DNA from: Bryocella elongata
GTDB taxonomy: Bacteria; Acidobacteriota; Terriglobia; Terriglobales; Acidobacteriaceae
Reading direction: 5' to 3'
NCBI RefSeq assembly: GCF_900108185.1
Contig: NZ_FNVA01000003.1
Coordinates: 248,001-312,000 of the forward strand
Length of the DNA stretch: 64,000 bases
How positions within the stretch are numbered: position 1 is the stretch's first letter; every line of letters begins with the position of its first letter. This document shows, in pieces, positions 1-9,936 of this stretch. Under the pieces are notes generated by a model, which made no database searches, was not told the DNA's origin, and saw only the letters and a program-made list of their open reading frames with translations. The position numbers and the translations under genes are program-made.

Positions 1-2433
1 TGTCGTCGTAAAGCTAGGGGCAGAGTAGAGGCCGCCAGCTGCCGCGACTGCGGAACGAATGGTTGTGTACGTTCCACCCGATGCGTAGCCATTCTGGAAC
101 GCAGCATTTGAGGCGCGAGCGTACGCCCCGCCGCTGCCTGCCGTGCTGGGGTCAAGGTTCAGATCAGCAGCACCGCCGCCAACCGGACCATAAGCCGCAG
201 CGTGGAAGTTATCCGGCGCATTGCCCATGATGGTGTCTGCGATCAGGGCAGGGAAGCTATCGGAGAACATGCCGAAGCCGGCGCGGATCACGGTATTGTG
301 CTCTGGCTGCCAGTTGAGGCCCAGACGAGGCATCACCGCAAGCTTCTGATACTTGGTGAAGGCACGGTAGCGGCTGGACTTGATATACCCACCTGGGTAC
401 GCAGCGCTATAGGGAACGTTCGCCGAAGCAATGGTGCTGCTCGAGGTGGCAAGCGAGTTCACATCGGTCGACAAGCTTTCAAAGCAAAGCGTGTGGCAGA
501 CGGGGTTCGAGTTGCGCTCGAGGCGGATACCTGCGGTGAGCGTCAGGTTCGGGAGAACCTTGTACTCGTCCTGAACATAGATGCCTTCGTCATAGACCGA
601 GACGGGCTGCTCCGGCTTGACTGGAAAGTACTGCGACCACACGTAGTCGATCTGCCCTGCAAAGAACGCTTCCTCTGAACCCTCGGCAAGTGGAGCGACG
701 GAACGGCTCTGGTCGAGGTCCGTTACATTATCGCGGCGGATGTTATATCCGAAGCGAACTGTGTGGCGGCCGCGCGTCCAGCTTACGTCGTCAATGACCT
801 GGTAGCCCGTAACGCGGCGGCCCTGCGGGAAGGCGTAGTCATCGCCACCGTAGTACTGCTCGTAGAGGTCACCATCCAGATTCGGGACGAAAGTGAAAGG
901 AGCGATGGGTAGATAGTTGTTGGTGTTCTGGAAGGGTGCGCTGTACCAGTTGCCGGTAACCACAAGCTGGTTGGTGAGGTTCGGCGTGAAGCTGTGGGCC
1001 TCACTCATCTGCCCTTCATAGGCGGGCTGAGGGCTGTAAGCATCGAAACGGGGGTCGATGAGGTCGACGTATGTCGGCTGGACACCATGATCCTGCTTGT
1101 AGTGGACGAAGAACGTGTCCTTGTCGCTGATCTTCCAGTCCGCGCGGGCGGTCAGCAGCCACTCCTTGAGGTTCGACTGCGAACTGGTGTAGTAAGTCTC
1201 GAGAGCAGCATCGTTCGGATCCGCATGCACCGAGCTCGCACCTGGGCGGAACGGGCTGTTGCGGAACGTGTTCATGATCGTTGTCACCAGCGGGAGCTGG
1301 CTCGCCGATGCGGGAGCAAAAGCGGCGTAGCCATTGTTGCCAACGCAGGTAGAGGTGTTCGGAGAGGCCGCGCAGTTTGCGTCTGCTGCAGCATTCAGCG
1401 CAGCGCAGGCTGTCGTGCTGCCCTCAGCGCAAGCGGCCGTTTGAGCCGTGGGGACGTAGATCTGTCCGGACGCGGGGGTCGTTGCACGAATACCTTCCGT
1501 ATCTACGAACCAGAAGAGGCGATCCTTCAATGCAGGACCACCGATGCGCGCTGCCCACTGGTTGGCGTTTACAAAGGTCGGCTGGTTCTTGGTGCCATTG
1601 AACGCTTCGCTCTGCTTGTTGAACCAGTCGTTCGAGTTGAGAGCACGACCATCCCAGTAGTAGCTGAGGTTCCCGTGAAGGCGGTTCGTACCTGCAGCCG
1701 TGATCTCGCTCACCTGGGCGCCGCCGAGGCCGCCATACTGAGCGCTGTAGGCCGGAGCCACGACGGTCACGGTATCGACCTCGTTATTTCCGAGGGTCAG
1801 GTTTGAAGCGCCGGTGTTGTTCAGGTTCAAGAATGGATCGTTCTCATAGCCGCCGTCGAGGGAGAACATGTTCGACAAGCCTGAGATACCGAAGCTGGAG
1901 AAGTTGCCGTAACCGCCGGCTGCAGTACCAGTGTTCATCACGGTGCCGGGAGCGGTTTGCGCTACGAAGGTCAGGTCGTTGCCGGGGTTCGGCATCCGCT
2001 GCACTTCCTGTGCGGAGAGTGTTGTCGTAATGTCGGCGTTCGTCGTGTTCACGAACTCGGGAACCTCGTTCACCTCAACTGTCGTGCCGCTTGCGCCCAC
2101 AGGAAGCTTGATGTCGTCCTCGCTCACGACGCCAGCGGAGACCGTGACAACGCCCGTCACGGTCGAGAAGCCAGGCGCGGTAGCCGTCACTTTATAGCTT
2201 CCGGGGGTAAGCAGGGAGGCACGGAAGCTACCCCCAGCTGAGGAAGTAACCGTCTTGGTCTCGCCCGTGCCAGTGTTGGTCACCGTGATCGTGGCGTTCG
2301 GCACGACCGCACCGGTCGGATCACTAAGGGTGCCACTAATATCGCCGGACGTGGTCGACTGTGCCAAGGCCGGGGCAGTCGCACCCGCCATCAAGGCGAC
2401 CATCAAACCGAGCGCAAGCTGAAACTTCTTCAT
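1..2433 (-). CDS. TonB-dependent receptor, Oar-like (C-terminal part outside window)
   Basis: Outer-membrane receptor of the Oar/TonB-dependent type, probably for uptake of a large or bound substrate. The first 811 residues are visible and the reading frame is still open at base 1. A Sec signal peptide (MKKFQLALGL..., ending near ALAQS) is followed by a carboxypeptidase-regulatory-like fold with SGTLSDPTGAVVPNATI at about residues 30-110. A plug-like region follows (RMPNPGND, FGISGLSNMFSLDGGYEND) and then the barrel. The ATG is preceded by AGGAGAG, a good ribosome site. A second receptor lies upstream on the same strand with its own terminator, so the two are probably separate units. The family is strongly expanded in Acidobacteriota. 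The substrate cannot be read from the sequence; nearby genes give no sugar-degradation context except the distant glycosidase lipoprotein. Confidence 0.9.
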   Translation of the reverse strand, partial: MKKFQLALGLMVALMAGATAPALAQSTTSGDISGTLSDPTGAVVPNATITVTNTGTGETKTVTSSAGGSFRASLLTPGSYKVTATAPGFSTVTGVVTVSAGVVSEDDIKLPVGASGTTVEVNEVPEFVNTTNADITTTLSAQEVQRMPNPGNDLTFVAQTAPGTVMNTGTAAGGYGNFSSFGISGLSNMFSLDGGYENDPFLNLNNTGASNLTLGNNEVDTVTVVAPAYSAQYGGLGGAQVSEITAAGTNRLHGNLSYYWDGRALNSNDWFNKQSEAFNGTKNQPTFVNANQWAARIGGPALKDRLFWFVDTEGIRATTPASGQIYVPTAQTAACAEGSTTACAALNAAADANCAASPNTSTCVGNNGYAAFAPASASQLPLVTTIMNTFRNSPFRPGASSVHADPNDAALETYYTSSQSNLKEWLLTARADWKISDKDTFFVHYKQDHGVQPTYVDLIDPRFDAYSPQPAYEGQMSEAHSFTPNLTNQLVVTGNWYSAPFQNTNNYLPIAPFTFVPNLDGDLYEQYYGGDDYAFPQGRRVTGYQVIDDVSWTRGRHTVRFGYNIRRDNVTDLDQSRSVAPLAEGSEEAFFAGQIDYVWSQYFPVKPEQPVSVYDEGIYVQDEYKVLPNLTLTAGIRLERNSNPVCHTLCFESLSTDVNSLATSSSTIASANVPYSAAYPGGYIKSSRYRAFTKYQKLAVMPRLGLNWQPEHNTVIRAGFGMFSDSFPALIADTIMGNAPDNFHAAAYGPVGGGAADLNLDPSTAGSGGAYARASNAAFQNGYASGGTYTTIRSAVAAAGGLYSAPSFTTT

Positions 2434-2765
2434 GTACTGGGACTCTCCTGAGATCTTCGATCTGAAGGGGGACTTCATGGAGAGGTAGTATGCACGAGGG
2501 GGGCCATTCTGGGACAACCCGCAATATCTAGCGATTTTTGGGCCAATTTTGACTGAATCTTTTAGATGAGCCGCCGTGTAAGCCGCAGATAAATATGGAA
2601 TACGGGATATTCGATACGGCTGACGGGAGTAGATCCGGGATTTCGTAGAAATGTCACAAAGCGGGGTTGTCCAGGGCGACCGGCCGGTGCTGAGGATTGC
2701 AAGTCGGCAGTCCAGTTGACCGTGGGGCACCGACACAGGCTGTTCGCGCACTACCGCCCAAAGCA
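2434..2765. other. intergenic region upstream of first TonB receptor
   Basis: About 330 bases without a convincing gene. It must hold the promoter of the receptor that starts at 2433 on the minus strand. The section around 2530-2600 is more AT-rich than its surroundings. I could not identify a clear -35/-10 pair or operator. Confidence 0.5.
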
Positions 2766-2797
2766 CGCAGGCGAAGAGCCGAAGCTCTTCGCCTGCG
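2766..2797 (-). terminator. hairpin terminator after second TonB receptor
   Basis: Perfect 14-bp inverted repeat (2766-2779 with 2784-2797) around a 4-base loop, 22 bases beyond the stop codon of the receptor gene. Read on the minus strand the loop is a C(TTCG)G tetraloop, an exceptionally stable type. A short T run follows on that strand. Confidence 0.75.
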
Positions 2798-2819
2798 CGG
2801 GACTGCTGTTGAGGTTTCG

Positions 2820-5800
2820 TTAGAAGTTCAGCTTGAGTTGAAACTCCGTCGTTCTCGGTCCGCCCTGATCGAAGGTGCCCGAGTTGCGATTGATGCGCAG
2901 CGGATTTTGAGTGGCCAGATTGTTCGGGCCGTTGACGTAACCAGCGATACCGGCGTCTGCCTGGTTGAGGAGGGTGCCGTTGATCGCGCCGAAGTTGCTC
3001 ATGTTGAAGACGTTGTACATGACGACGCCAGGCACCAGGCTCAGGCCCTCATGAAACTTGCTGAACTTGATCGGGTAGCTGGCGTTGAAGTCGAAGTAGC
3101 GGAAGGCGGCATTGTCGATCGGTACATCGACGGCCTGCGGAGCAATGGGCTGCTGCACGCCACCGAGGGCGAGTAGCTGTCCCTGGGTGAGCAGTCCAGC
3201 CGAGACCAGGGCCTGGCCAGCGGGGGTGAGCTGGTTTGCGTGCACGGAGTTGTACTGGGCGATGAACTTGTTGATGTTGCCGTGATGAACCTGGTGCATG
3301 TAAGCGCCGGGGTTCGTTCCCGGGGCAAGATCACCGATGGTGCCGTCACCATCTACGTCCGTCTGGAAGATCTGCGCGGTATTGCCAGCGAGGGTATCCA
3401 GAGTGAGCGTGCTGGGGGGAGCGGAGTAGAAGTGGCTGACCACGCCCACCTGAAGGCCGTACTTGAGGCCCAACGTGCCACCGAAGCTGAGCTCGTTGGT
3501 GTGGTCGAGGTTGCTGCGGCCGAGGTAGCGGTTCGGATCATCGTTATCCCAGGCGCCAGCACCAGCAAAGAACTGGTCGGCAGCGTTGGTCCCCTTGTTT
3601 CCGGTCACGATGCGGGAGAGCGTATAGGCAATCGAGATGTTACTGGTGACGATACCCGGGAGCGGATGGGCCTTCTGCTCCTGGAAGAGCATCTGTAGGG
3701 CGTCATAGCCCGAACGACCTACCGGAAGGATGAAGAGACCGGTGCCGACGTTGGGGTTGATGCCAGGGAAGGCAGCGCCAGTGGCAGGCGTCAAACCATC
3801 CGCGGCTGCGGAGAAGTTCTGCAGGTAGTTCGTTCCGCTATCCAGACCGTTGCCGGCGAAATCGGTAATGGTAGCTCCGCTGACGGCACCTGTGGTCGGG
3901 TCTGTGTGGAGGCCTGGGCAGGCGGCGATAGCCTGCGCGATGGTCGCGACGCCGCAAGCAGTGAGAGTCGCGGCGATGGCGTTCTTGGCAGCTGCCGTGT
4001 TCAAAGTGCGCGCAGCGCCATTGGAGTTCACGTCGACGGAGATCGGAATCTTGAGGGTCGCGTTGTGGACGTAGTCGACACTCAGGACGATGCCGCGCGC
4101 AAACTCGTGCTGGACACCACCGTTGAACTGGATGGAGTACGGCGACTTATAAGGACCCGCGTAGAGGCTATTCGCGTACAACCCGTTTCCGGTTCCAACG
4201 TAGCTACCGTTCGCCGAGAGCGAACCCTTCACCTTGGCCTGGTATTCGGCCTTGATGGCATTGAGTTCGGGCGCGGCGTGATAAATCGACTCCGTGGTGA
4301 TGGTGGAGATAGGAGTGCCGTCCGGAGCCGTGCTGATCGTGCCATAGCCCGGAAGGGCGATTGAGGAGCTCTTGGCGGGCACGTACGCATACCCGAAGTA
4401 GGGTCCGTTGGCTGTGATCACTCCAGGACGCGCGTTGCCGGTGTTATTGAAGACATCGCTCTCGTAGTACAGGCCGATGCCGCCGCGTACAGAGGTCTTG
4501 TGATCGCCCGGGCTAAAGACGAAACCGAGCTGGGGGCTGAAGTTCGCGTAGGGCTGATGCGTCTTGTAGCCAATGGCGCCGTAGGCTCCGCCCGTGCCTC
4601 CGACCGAACCATAGAAGTTGAACAGCGGCTGGGTACCGTTGCAGCCTGTCACGAGGTAGCTCGGATCGACAGTGGAGCAGAGGGGGGTGGGAACATCCTG
4701 GTTGGCGCGATCGGTATCGGTGCTCCAGCGGAGGCCGCTTGTGACGGTGAGATAGGGCTTCACCTTCCAGGTGTCGCCGACGTAGGAGCCGAAGCGCCAG
4801 CTGAAGACGCCGCCGCCGGCGAGGCCGAAGCCAGGACGCTCTGAGAAGAAGCCGTTGCCGTTACCGAGGATGTAGTACTCGGCGGAGTAGCCCCTGACCG
4901 GGTCGCCCGGGCAGGAGGTTCCGGCCACGTCAGCGCAGGGAACAGGGTTGGCTACCGATAGTTCGGTGTAGAGGGAAGCTCCATAGAAGGCGGCGAAACC
5001 ACCACCGAGGAGGCGGTTCATGTCGAAGCCGAACTTGATGGAGTGGGCTCCGAAGGTCGCGGTGCCGTCATACCGAAGCTGTTTGTCGGACTGGAAGGTT
5101 CCCTGCGGCGCAAGGAAGTTCGGGCCAGCGTTCATGTCGCCCGCGAGGGTGATCTGGTTGTTGGGACCGGTCGACGGGTTATAAATGGAGTTACCAAGGG
5201 CAGCCGTTCCATCGACCAGGAGGTTGTGGAACTTCTCATAGCCCACGCGGAAGGAGTGCGTCAGACGCCCCTTCTGCATGTCAACGCCGCCGACGAGGCC
5301 CGGGACGTTATCCCGGTTCTCGTAGACCTGATACGGATTGGCTCCAAAGGTGGCGTCATCTGAGTTCACGCTATACACGGCGCGGACGAACATGTGCATG
5401 TTCCACGGGGCGTTGTAGTCCAAGCGGGCGATGCTGAACGTGTCGTTGAACGGAGCGGGGACGTAGTGGTACTGCTTTTCGGTCGCTGCAAAGACAGGAT
5501 TCGCACCCGTTGCCACGTCATCTTCATGCTGCTTGATGCGCTCGCCACCACCGAAGAAGAAGAGCTTGTCCTTGATGATGTAACCGCCGACGTAGCCGCC
5601 GAACTGGTTGCGCTGAAACGGTGCGGGGAGGCCGCCGACGTTGGCGAAGCCCGCGTGATTGTCCTGGAAGTTATAGAAGGCGTTTCCGTGGAAGCTGTTC
5701 GTACCGCTGCGGGAGGAGAGAAGAACCTGGCCGGTGGAGGTGGTCTCACCGGAGACGTCCTGGGTGGAGCGGTTGAGCTGGAGCTCGCCGACGCCGCCCT

Positions 5801-6452
5801 CGGGGACGTTATAGATCGTGGTGCCGACGGTTTCGTCGGTGATGTCCTGGCCGTCGAAGAGGATGCGGGTAGTACGGCCACCAACACCCGAAACCGAGAT
5901 TGCTGAGTAGCCGGCCTTGGTAGGATCGAAGGTCTGACCGGACTGCAGGATGACACCCGGCTGCAGCTGGGCGACGTCGAGGATGTTGCGCCCGTTGATG
6001 GGGAGGGTATCGATTTCTTCCTGTGTAACGACACCCGACACACCAATCTGATCGGTGTTGATCTGGAGGGCGCCGGCATTGACCTCGATGGTCTCCGTCG
6101 AGCTGCCGAGGGTGAGCTTGGCGTTGCCGGACGTCACGGTACCGGTCCGGATGACCGTCGTGAGCACTTCCTGGCTGAAGCTCGGTGCTGCGATCGTGAC
6201 CTTATAGGTTCCTGGATTCAGGGGGCCAAGGCTGTAGAAGCCGGCAGAGTCGGTAGTGAGCTTGTGGGTATACCCGGTGTCCGGATCGGTGATCACGATG
6301 GACGCATTGGGTATCGCAGCGCCTGTGGGGTCGGAGATAGTGCCTTGGATCGATCCGCCATTGGACGAAATGGCCTGGCCGACGACGTTCGCGGGCATGA
6401 CAGCTCCGCCTACGGCCATCGCGACGATCAGAGAACGCAGCAAGTTCTTCAT
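2820..6452 (-). CDS. TonB-dependent receptor, Oar-like, complete
   Basis: Complete 1210-residue outer-membrane receptor. It has a signal peptide (about residues 1-26, MKNLLRSLIVAMAVGGA...), a carboxypeptidase-regulatory-like domain at about 33-115 (GTISDPTGAAIPNASI and YSLGPLNPGTYKVTI), a plug at about 120-240 (LPINGRNILDVAQLQPG, GGRTTRILFDGQDITDE) and a long beta-barrel ending in an aromatic residue (LKLNF), as outer-membrane barrels usually do. An AAGGAG site precedes the ATG. It is paralogous to the partial receptor downstream but diverges strongly outside the N-terminal domains. A strong hairpin ends the transcript, so it is probably monocistronic. The transported substrate is unknown. 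Confidence 0.93.
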   Translation of the reverse strand: MKNLLRSLIVAMAVGGAVMPANVVGQAISSNGGSIQGTISDPTGAAIPNASIVITDPDTGYTHKLTTDSAGFYSLGPLNPGTYKVTIAAPSFSQEVLTTVIRTGTVTSGNAKLTLGSSTETIEVNAGALQINTDQIGVSGVVTQEEIDTLPINGRNILDVAQLQPGVILQSGQTFDPTKAGYSAISVSGVGGRTTRILFDGQDITDETVGTTIYNVPEGGVGELQLNRSTQDVSGETTSTGQVLLSSRSGTNSFHGNAFYNFQDNHAGFANVGGLPAPFQRNQFGGYVGGYIIKDKLFFFGGGERIKQHEDDVATGANPVFAATEKQYHYVPAPFNDTFSIARLDYNAPWNMHMFVRAVYSVNSDDATFGANPYQVYENRDNVPGLVGGVDMQKGRLTHSFRVGYEKFHNLLVDGTAALGNSIYNPSTGPNNQITLAGDMNAGPNFLAPQGTFQSDKQLRYDGTATFGAHSIKFGFDMNRLLGGGFAAFYGASLYTELSVANPVPCADVAGTSCPGDPVRGYSAEYYILGNGNGFFSERPGFGLAGGGVFSWRFGSYVGDTWKVKPYLTVTSGLRWSTDTDRANQDVPTPLCSTVDPSYLVTGCNGTQPLFNFYGSVGGTGGAYGAIGYKTHQPYANFSPQLGFVFSPGDHKTSVRGGIGLYYESDVFNNTGNARPGVITANGPYFGYAYVPAKSSSIALPGYGTISTAPDGTPISTITTESIYHAAPELNAIKAEYQAKVKGSLSANGSYVGTGNGLYANSLYAGPYKSPYSIQFNGGVQHEFARGIVLSVDYVHNATLKIPISVDVNSNGAARTLNTAAAKNAIAATLTACGVATIAQAIAACPGLHTDPTTGAVSGATITDFAGNGLDSGTNYLQNFSAAADGLTPATGAAFPGINPNVGTGLFILPVGRSGYDALQMLFQEQKAHPLPGIVTSNISIAYTLSRIVTGNKGTNAADQFFAGAGAWDNDDPNRYLGRSNLDHTNELSFGGTLGLKYGLQVGVVSHFYSAPPSTLTLDTLAGNTAQIFQTDVDGDGTIGDLAPGTNPGAYMHQVHHGNINKFIAQYNSVHANQLTPAGQALVSAGLLTQGQLLALGGVQQPIAPQAVDVPIDNAAFRYFDFNASYPIKFSKFHEGLSLVPGVVMYNVFNMSNFGAINGTLLNQADAGIAGYVNGPNNLATQNPLRINRNSGTFDQGGPRTTEFQLKLNF

Positions 6453-6795
6453 CGTGTGGTCTGCTCCTTACGGGTATCAGCTACAGAATGGCTTAGAGGC
6501 ATCAACTACAAAACGGCGCGAGTCAGTTTCTGTTCTTCGAAGTGCCGTGTAACGGACTAGTACAGATACAGGTCTGGCTGGGCGTGGTGAGTGTTTTGCG
6601 GAGAAGGGTCGCAGGTTTCCTGCCAAACGGAAGATCGAACGATAGGTCGCAGAGAAAACGAGGGTTAGTACCCATAGTTCCGGTTTGGGAAATATCAAAA
6701 GATAGACAATTTATCCCTGAAATCGTAGGTGTTTCGGCCGTTATACAAAATTTCATCGAATCTCTATGCTTTTCCCTCGAAGCGCAGGCGTGCGA
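6453..6795. other. divergent promoter region, no gene seen
   Basis: About 340 bases between the receptor (minus) and cobO (plus). It is AT-richer than the flanks near 6690-6780. No cobalamin riboswitch box or other known RNA motif could be recognised despite the B12-related gene next door. Confidence 0.5.
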
Positions 6796-6801
6796 TAGCG
6801 T
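6796..6801 (+). promoter_or_regulatory. -10-like element TAGCGT, 6 bases before cobO ATG
   Basis: TANNNT hexamer exactly 6 bases before the start codon, a spacing that would put the transcription start at or next to the ATG. No clear -35. It belongs to the set of similar elements in this window. Confidence 0.4.
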
Positions 6802-6807
6802 AGGGGC

Positions 6808-7374
6808 ATGGTTATAGACTGCGAGCAAAATGACGTTCGACGGGGATTGGTCCTCATCAACACCGGCCCCGGCAAGGGGAAGACCACTGCGGCGCTGGGG
6901 ACGGCGTTCCGCGCTGCAGGGAACGGGATGCGGGTGCTCATCCTGCAGTTTCTCAAGGGTTCCTGGCACTATGGCGAGCTGGATTCAGCAGAAGCGTTGA
7001 GTTCTGTTGAGGGTTTTCGCTACGTGATGCGGCAGCTGGGTCGCGGGTTTGTGAAGGTTGGCGGGGCTGAGACGGATCCAGAAGACCTCGCCATGGTGGA
7101 GAGGGCGTGGGCCGAGGCTTCGGCCGCGATCGAGTCCGGAGAGTGGGACCTGATTGTGCTTGATGAGATCAACTATGCGATCGGATACAAGATGCTTCAT
7201 CCGGAGAGGGTGGCAGAGGTGCTGCGCGGCAAGCCGGAGATGCTGCACGTCATCCTGACCGGGCGCAATGCGCATCCGACGCTGGTGGAGCTGGCCGATA
7301 CCGTGACGGAAATGCGCGAGGTGAAGCACGCCTATCAGAAGGGGATCCTGGCTCAGCGGGGGATTGAGTTCTAG
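6808..7374 (+). CDS. cobO: corrinoid adenosyltransferase (CobO/BtuR type)
   Basis: ATP:cob(I)alamin adenosyltransferase, which transfers the adenosyl group from ATP to reduced corrinoids to make adenosylcobalamin. The 188-residue protein has the usual CobO size. The P-loop GPGKGKTT lies at about residues 21-28, followed by AALGTAFRAAGNGMRVLI and FLKGSW, and then the Walker-B-like LIVLDEINYA and VILTGRNA near the end, all typical of the family. No other cobalamin genes are nearby, so it may serve salvage. mnmE follows 83 bases later on the same strand but appears to have its own start signal. Confidence 0.92.
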   Translation: MVIDCEQNDVRRGLVLINTGPGKGKTTAALGTAFRAAGNGMRVLILQFLKGSWHYGELDSAEALSSVEGFRYVMRQLGRGFVKVGGAETDPEDLAMVERAWAEASAAIESGEWDLIVLDEINYAIGYKMLHPERVAEVLRGKPEMLHVILTGRNAHPTLVELADTVTEMREVKHAYQKGILAQRGIEF

Positions 7375-7445
7375 CCCACGGAATCAGGCGGCTCGAGTGC
7401 GCGGCCGGGAAGGTCGGTGGGTTATCAGAGTTCCGGTGTGCCATC

Positions 7446-7451
7446 CATAAT
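7446..7451 (+). promoter_or_regulatory. -10-like element CATAAT, 6 bases before mnmE GTG
   Basis: A close match to TATAAT ends exactly 6 bases before the GTG start. TTATCA lies 18 bases further upstream as a weak -35 candidate. The spacing suggests a leaderless mRNA. Confidence 0.45.
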
Positions 7452-7457
7452 GTTGCA

Positions 7458-8894
7458 GTGAGTCTGCTTCCCCAAGTCGCCGTTCCTGCCAATGCTCCTG
7501 CCAATGCCACGATCGTCGCCATCTCCACGCCTCCGGGGCGCGGTGGGATTGGGATTGTGCGGCTTTCCGGGCCTTCCGCCATCACCATCGCACGCGAACT
7601 GATTGATATGGCCGGGAAGTTGGACCATGCCCGGGCACGCTTCGGACGCGTGCGGGACGCAGGCGGCAGCGGTTCGACCCTGGACGAAGCCCTGGTGACC
7701 GCGTTCCACGCGCCACACTCCTACACGGGAGAGGATCTGGTTGAAATTGCAGCACATGGGTCGCCGGTGGTGCTGACGGCGATCATTGATCTCGCATTAG
7801 TCGTTGGGCGACAAAACAGCCTCGATGTTCGTCTCGCCGAGCCAGGCGAGTTCACCCAGAGGGCTTTTCTCAGCGGAAGGCTCGACCTGACGCAGGCGGA
7901 GGCCGTCCACGACCTGATTGCCGCGCGGACGCTGGAGCAGGCTCGAACGGCGGCACAACAGCTGGGTGGGGCGATGTCCCGGCGTGTCGCGCCCGCGAAA
8001 GAGCAGCTGTTGCACCTCATCGCCCTGCTCGAGGCGGGTATGGACTTTGCTTCCGGTGAACTGGACGATGTGGACGTCGTCCCTACCGCGACGATTGCCG
8101 GCGAAATTGCCGGAGCGGTTCGGCCGCTGGAGGCTCTGGCTGCGAGCTTCCGCCGCGGCCGTCTCGAGAGGGATGGTGCCACTGTAGCGTTGATCGGCAG
8201 GCCCAACGCGGGCAAGAGCTCGCTCTTCAACCGGCTCCTGGAGCGCAATCGCTCGATCGTGACAGCTTCCCCTGGAACGACGAGGGACACGGTGGAAGAG
8301 ATTGCTTCGCTCAACGGGATTCCGGTGCGGCTGATCGATACGGCCGGGCTGCGCGGAGAAGACCTGGACGAAACGCTGCACGAAGCAGAGGTGGAAGGCA
8401 TCGCCCGCTCGCGCGAGGCGCTTGCCGACGCGGACCTGGTGCTATTTATCCACGATGCAAGCGAAGAGATGACGAGCGAGGAGCAGGAGATCCTATCCTC
8501 GCTTGCGGGACGCCCCTATCTCGTAGTGGAGAACAAGACTGATCTTCTCGACGCCACCGCCGTCGGGCTGGCTGAGTTGGGTGACGCCCCCATCAGGATC
8601 TCTGCTCGTACGGGCCAGGGACTGGAGGAGCTTCGAGAGGCGATGCTGCGTGAGCTATCGGAAGGCGCCGTCGCCGAGGCTGGAGCGCTCAACAACAGGC
8701 GGCAGCAGGAGGCGGTTCAGGAGGCCCTGGCAGCGCTGGCCGCGGCTGATACCGCCAACGCGGACGGGCTCCCCCATGAGCTGCTGCTGATGGACCTGCA
8801 CCGGGCCCTCGATGCGCTCGATGCCCTGACGGGACAGACCACCAGCGACGACATCCTGGGACGAATCTTTTCGACCTTCTGCATCGGCAAGTAG
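7458..8894 (+). CDS. mnmE: tRNA modification GTPase MnmE
   Basis: GTPase that, with MnmG, installs the 5-carboxymethylaminomethyl-type group on uridine 34 of certain tRNAs. The 478-residue protein has the N-terminal folate-binding domain (ATIVAISTPPGRGGIGIVRLSG; SYTGEDLVEI; GEFTQRAFLSGRLDLTQAEAV) and a G domain with GRPNAGKSS (about 247-255), TTRD, DTAG and NKTD. It ends in the invariant FCIGK, whose Cys is essential. The start is GTG, and no ribosome-binding site is seen; a -10-like box lies 6 bases upstream. mnmG is not in this window, unlike many origin regions. parB converges from the other strand. Confidence 0.97.
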   Translation: MSLLPQVAVPANAPANATIVAISTPPGRGGIGIVRLSGPSAITIARELIDMAGKLDHARARFGRVRDAGGSGSTLDEALVTAFHAPHSYTGEDLVEIAAHGSPVVLTAIIDLALVVGRQNSLDVRLAEPGEFTQRAFLSGRLDLTQAEAVHDLIAARTLEQARTAAQQLGGAMSRRVAPAKEQLLHLIALLEAGMDFASGELDDVDVVPTATIAGEIAGAVRPLEALAASFRRGRLERDGATVALIGRPNAGKSSLFNRLLERNRSIVTASPGTTRDTVEEIASLNGIPVRLIDTAGLRGEDLDETLHEAEVEGIARSREALADADLVLFIHDASEEMTSEEQEILSSLAGRPYLVVENKTDLLDATAVGLAELGDAPIRISARTGQGLEELREAMLRELSEGAVAEAGALNNRRQQEAVQEALAALAAADTANADGLPHELLLMDLHRALDALDALTGQTTSDDILGRIFSTFCIGK

Positions 8895-8921
8895 AGCCGT
8901 GGCTGCCTCCCGCCGTAGTTC

Positions 8922-9833
8922 TTACTTGCGCAGGGCGGTCAGGATCGCGTCGAAGTCATCCACCCCGGAGTATTCGATGATGACCTTGCCTTTGCCCTTC
9001 TTGTCCTCAATGGTGACCTTTAGGCCCAGAGAACGGCGAAGCTGATCTTCGGCATCCTTCACATTGGGGTCCGGGGCGACGGCGGGCTTGGCTTCAACCT
9101 TTCGGTTCTCGGGATTCAGCAGGTTCTGGACCAGGTTTTCGGTGGAACGAACCGAGAGGTGAAGGGCGGTGACCTTCCTCGCAGCCTGCTCGATCGCCTC
9201 GGCGTCGGGCAACGCCAGGAGGGCGCGAGCGTGGCCGAAGGTCAGCTCGCCTGCGGAGACCAGGACCTGGACGCTTTCAGGGAGCTTGAGCAGGCGCAGA
9301 AAGTTCGAGACCGAGGCGCGGTCCTTGCCGGTGCGCTCGGCCATCTGCTCCTGGGTCATATGAAACTCCCGGGCGAGCCGGGAAAAAGCATGGGCCTGCT
9401 CGATGGGGTTCAGGTCGGCCCGCTGCAGGTTTTCGACGATGGTCATCTCCATCGCCTGCACGTTGGAGACCTCGCGCACGATGGACGGGATCGTGGTCTT
9501 TCCGGCCTTGCGGGAGGCGAGGAGGCGCCGTTCTCCGGTGATCAGGGTGTAGCGGCCGTCTTCCTTGAACTTTTCGCCCTCGCGGACGACGATGGGCTGC
9601 ACCACGCCTGACGCCTTGATGGACTCGGCCAGCTCGGCGAGCTTTTCTTCGTTGAAGGTGGTGCGGGTCTGGAAGGGATTGCGGTCGATCTTGTCGAGCG
9701 GAATCTCGAGCGGCTGGCCGGTGGGCTCAGCCGCGACCGGGGCCGGAGCCTCGACGGGCTTGCGGGCAGGCAGCAGGGATTCGAGGCCCTTTCCGAGGGC
9801 GCGGCGCTTGGGGTCGATGAGGGGATTGGCCAT
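8922..9833 (-). CDS. parB: chromosome partitioning protein ParB
   Basis: ParB/Spo0J CTPase that loads on parS and spreads to form the partition complex. The 303-residue protein starts MANPLIDPKRRALGKGLESLLP, the usual ParB beginning, so the start is at 9833 although the frame stays open upstream. Visible parts are a linker rich in Pro/Ala, the N-terminal CTP-binding domain with IPLDKIDRNPFQTR and the GERR motif (LITGERRLLAS), a helix-turn-helix (MTQEQMAERTGKDRASVSNFL) and a C-terminal dimerisation segment. It lies 103 bases downstream of parA on the same strand. Three parS sites lie just beyond parA. Confidence 0.96.
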   Translation of the reverse strand: MANPLIDPKRRALGKGLESLLPARKPVEAPAPVAAEPTGQPLEIPLDKIDRNPFQTRTTFNEEKLAELAESIKASGVVQPIVVREGEKFKEDGRYTLITGERRLLASRKAGKTTIPSIVREVSNVQAMEMTIVENLQRADLNPIEQAHAFSRLAREFHMTQEQMAERTGKDRASVSNFLRLLKLPESVQVLVSAGELTFGHARALLALPDAEAIEQAARKVTALHLSVRSTENLVQNLLNPENRKVEAKPAVAPDPNVKDAEDQLRRSLGLKVTIEDKKGKGKVIIEYSGVDDFDAILTALRK

Positions 9834-9936
9834 GATGCGTTCCTGTATGAATGGGTGAGGTTCCCTGACTGCGGGAGCAGGTGCAGTCAGGGCTGGTGCT
9901 TGTATCGATCCCGCGGCCCGGGCTTCGGGCCGGGTA

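Noticed and set aside
6453-6807. Cobalamin riboswitch in front of cobO
   Set aside because: No B12-box or conserved core could be found, and the -10 box leaves almost no leader RNA.
8434-8443. TTTATCCACG, a close DnaA-box match inside mnmE
   Set aside because: A single box in coding sequence at the G-domain; expected by chance and not part of a cluster.
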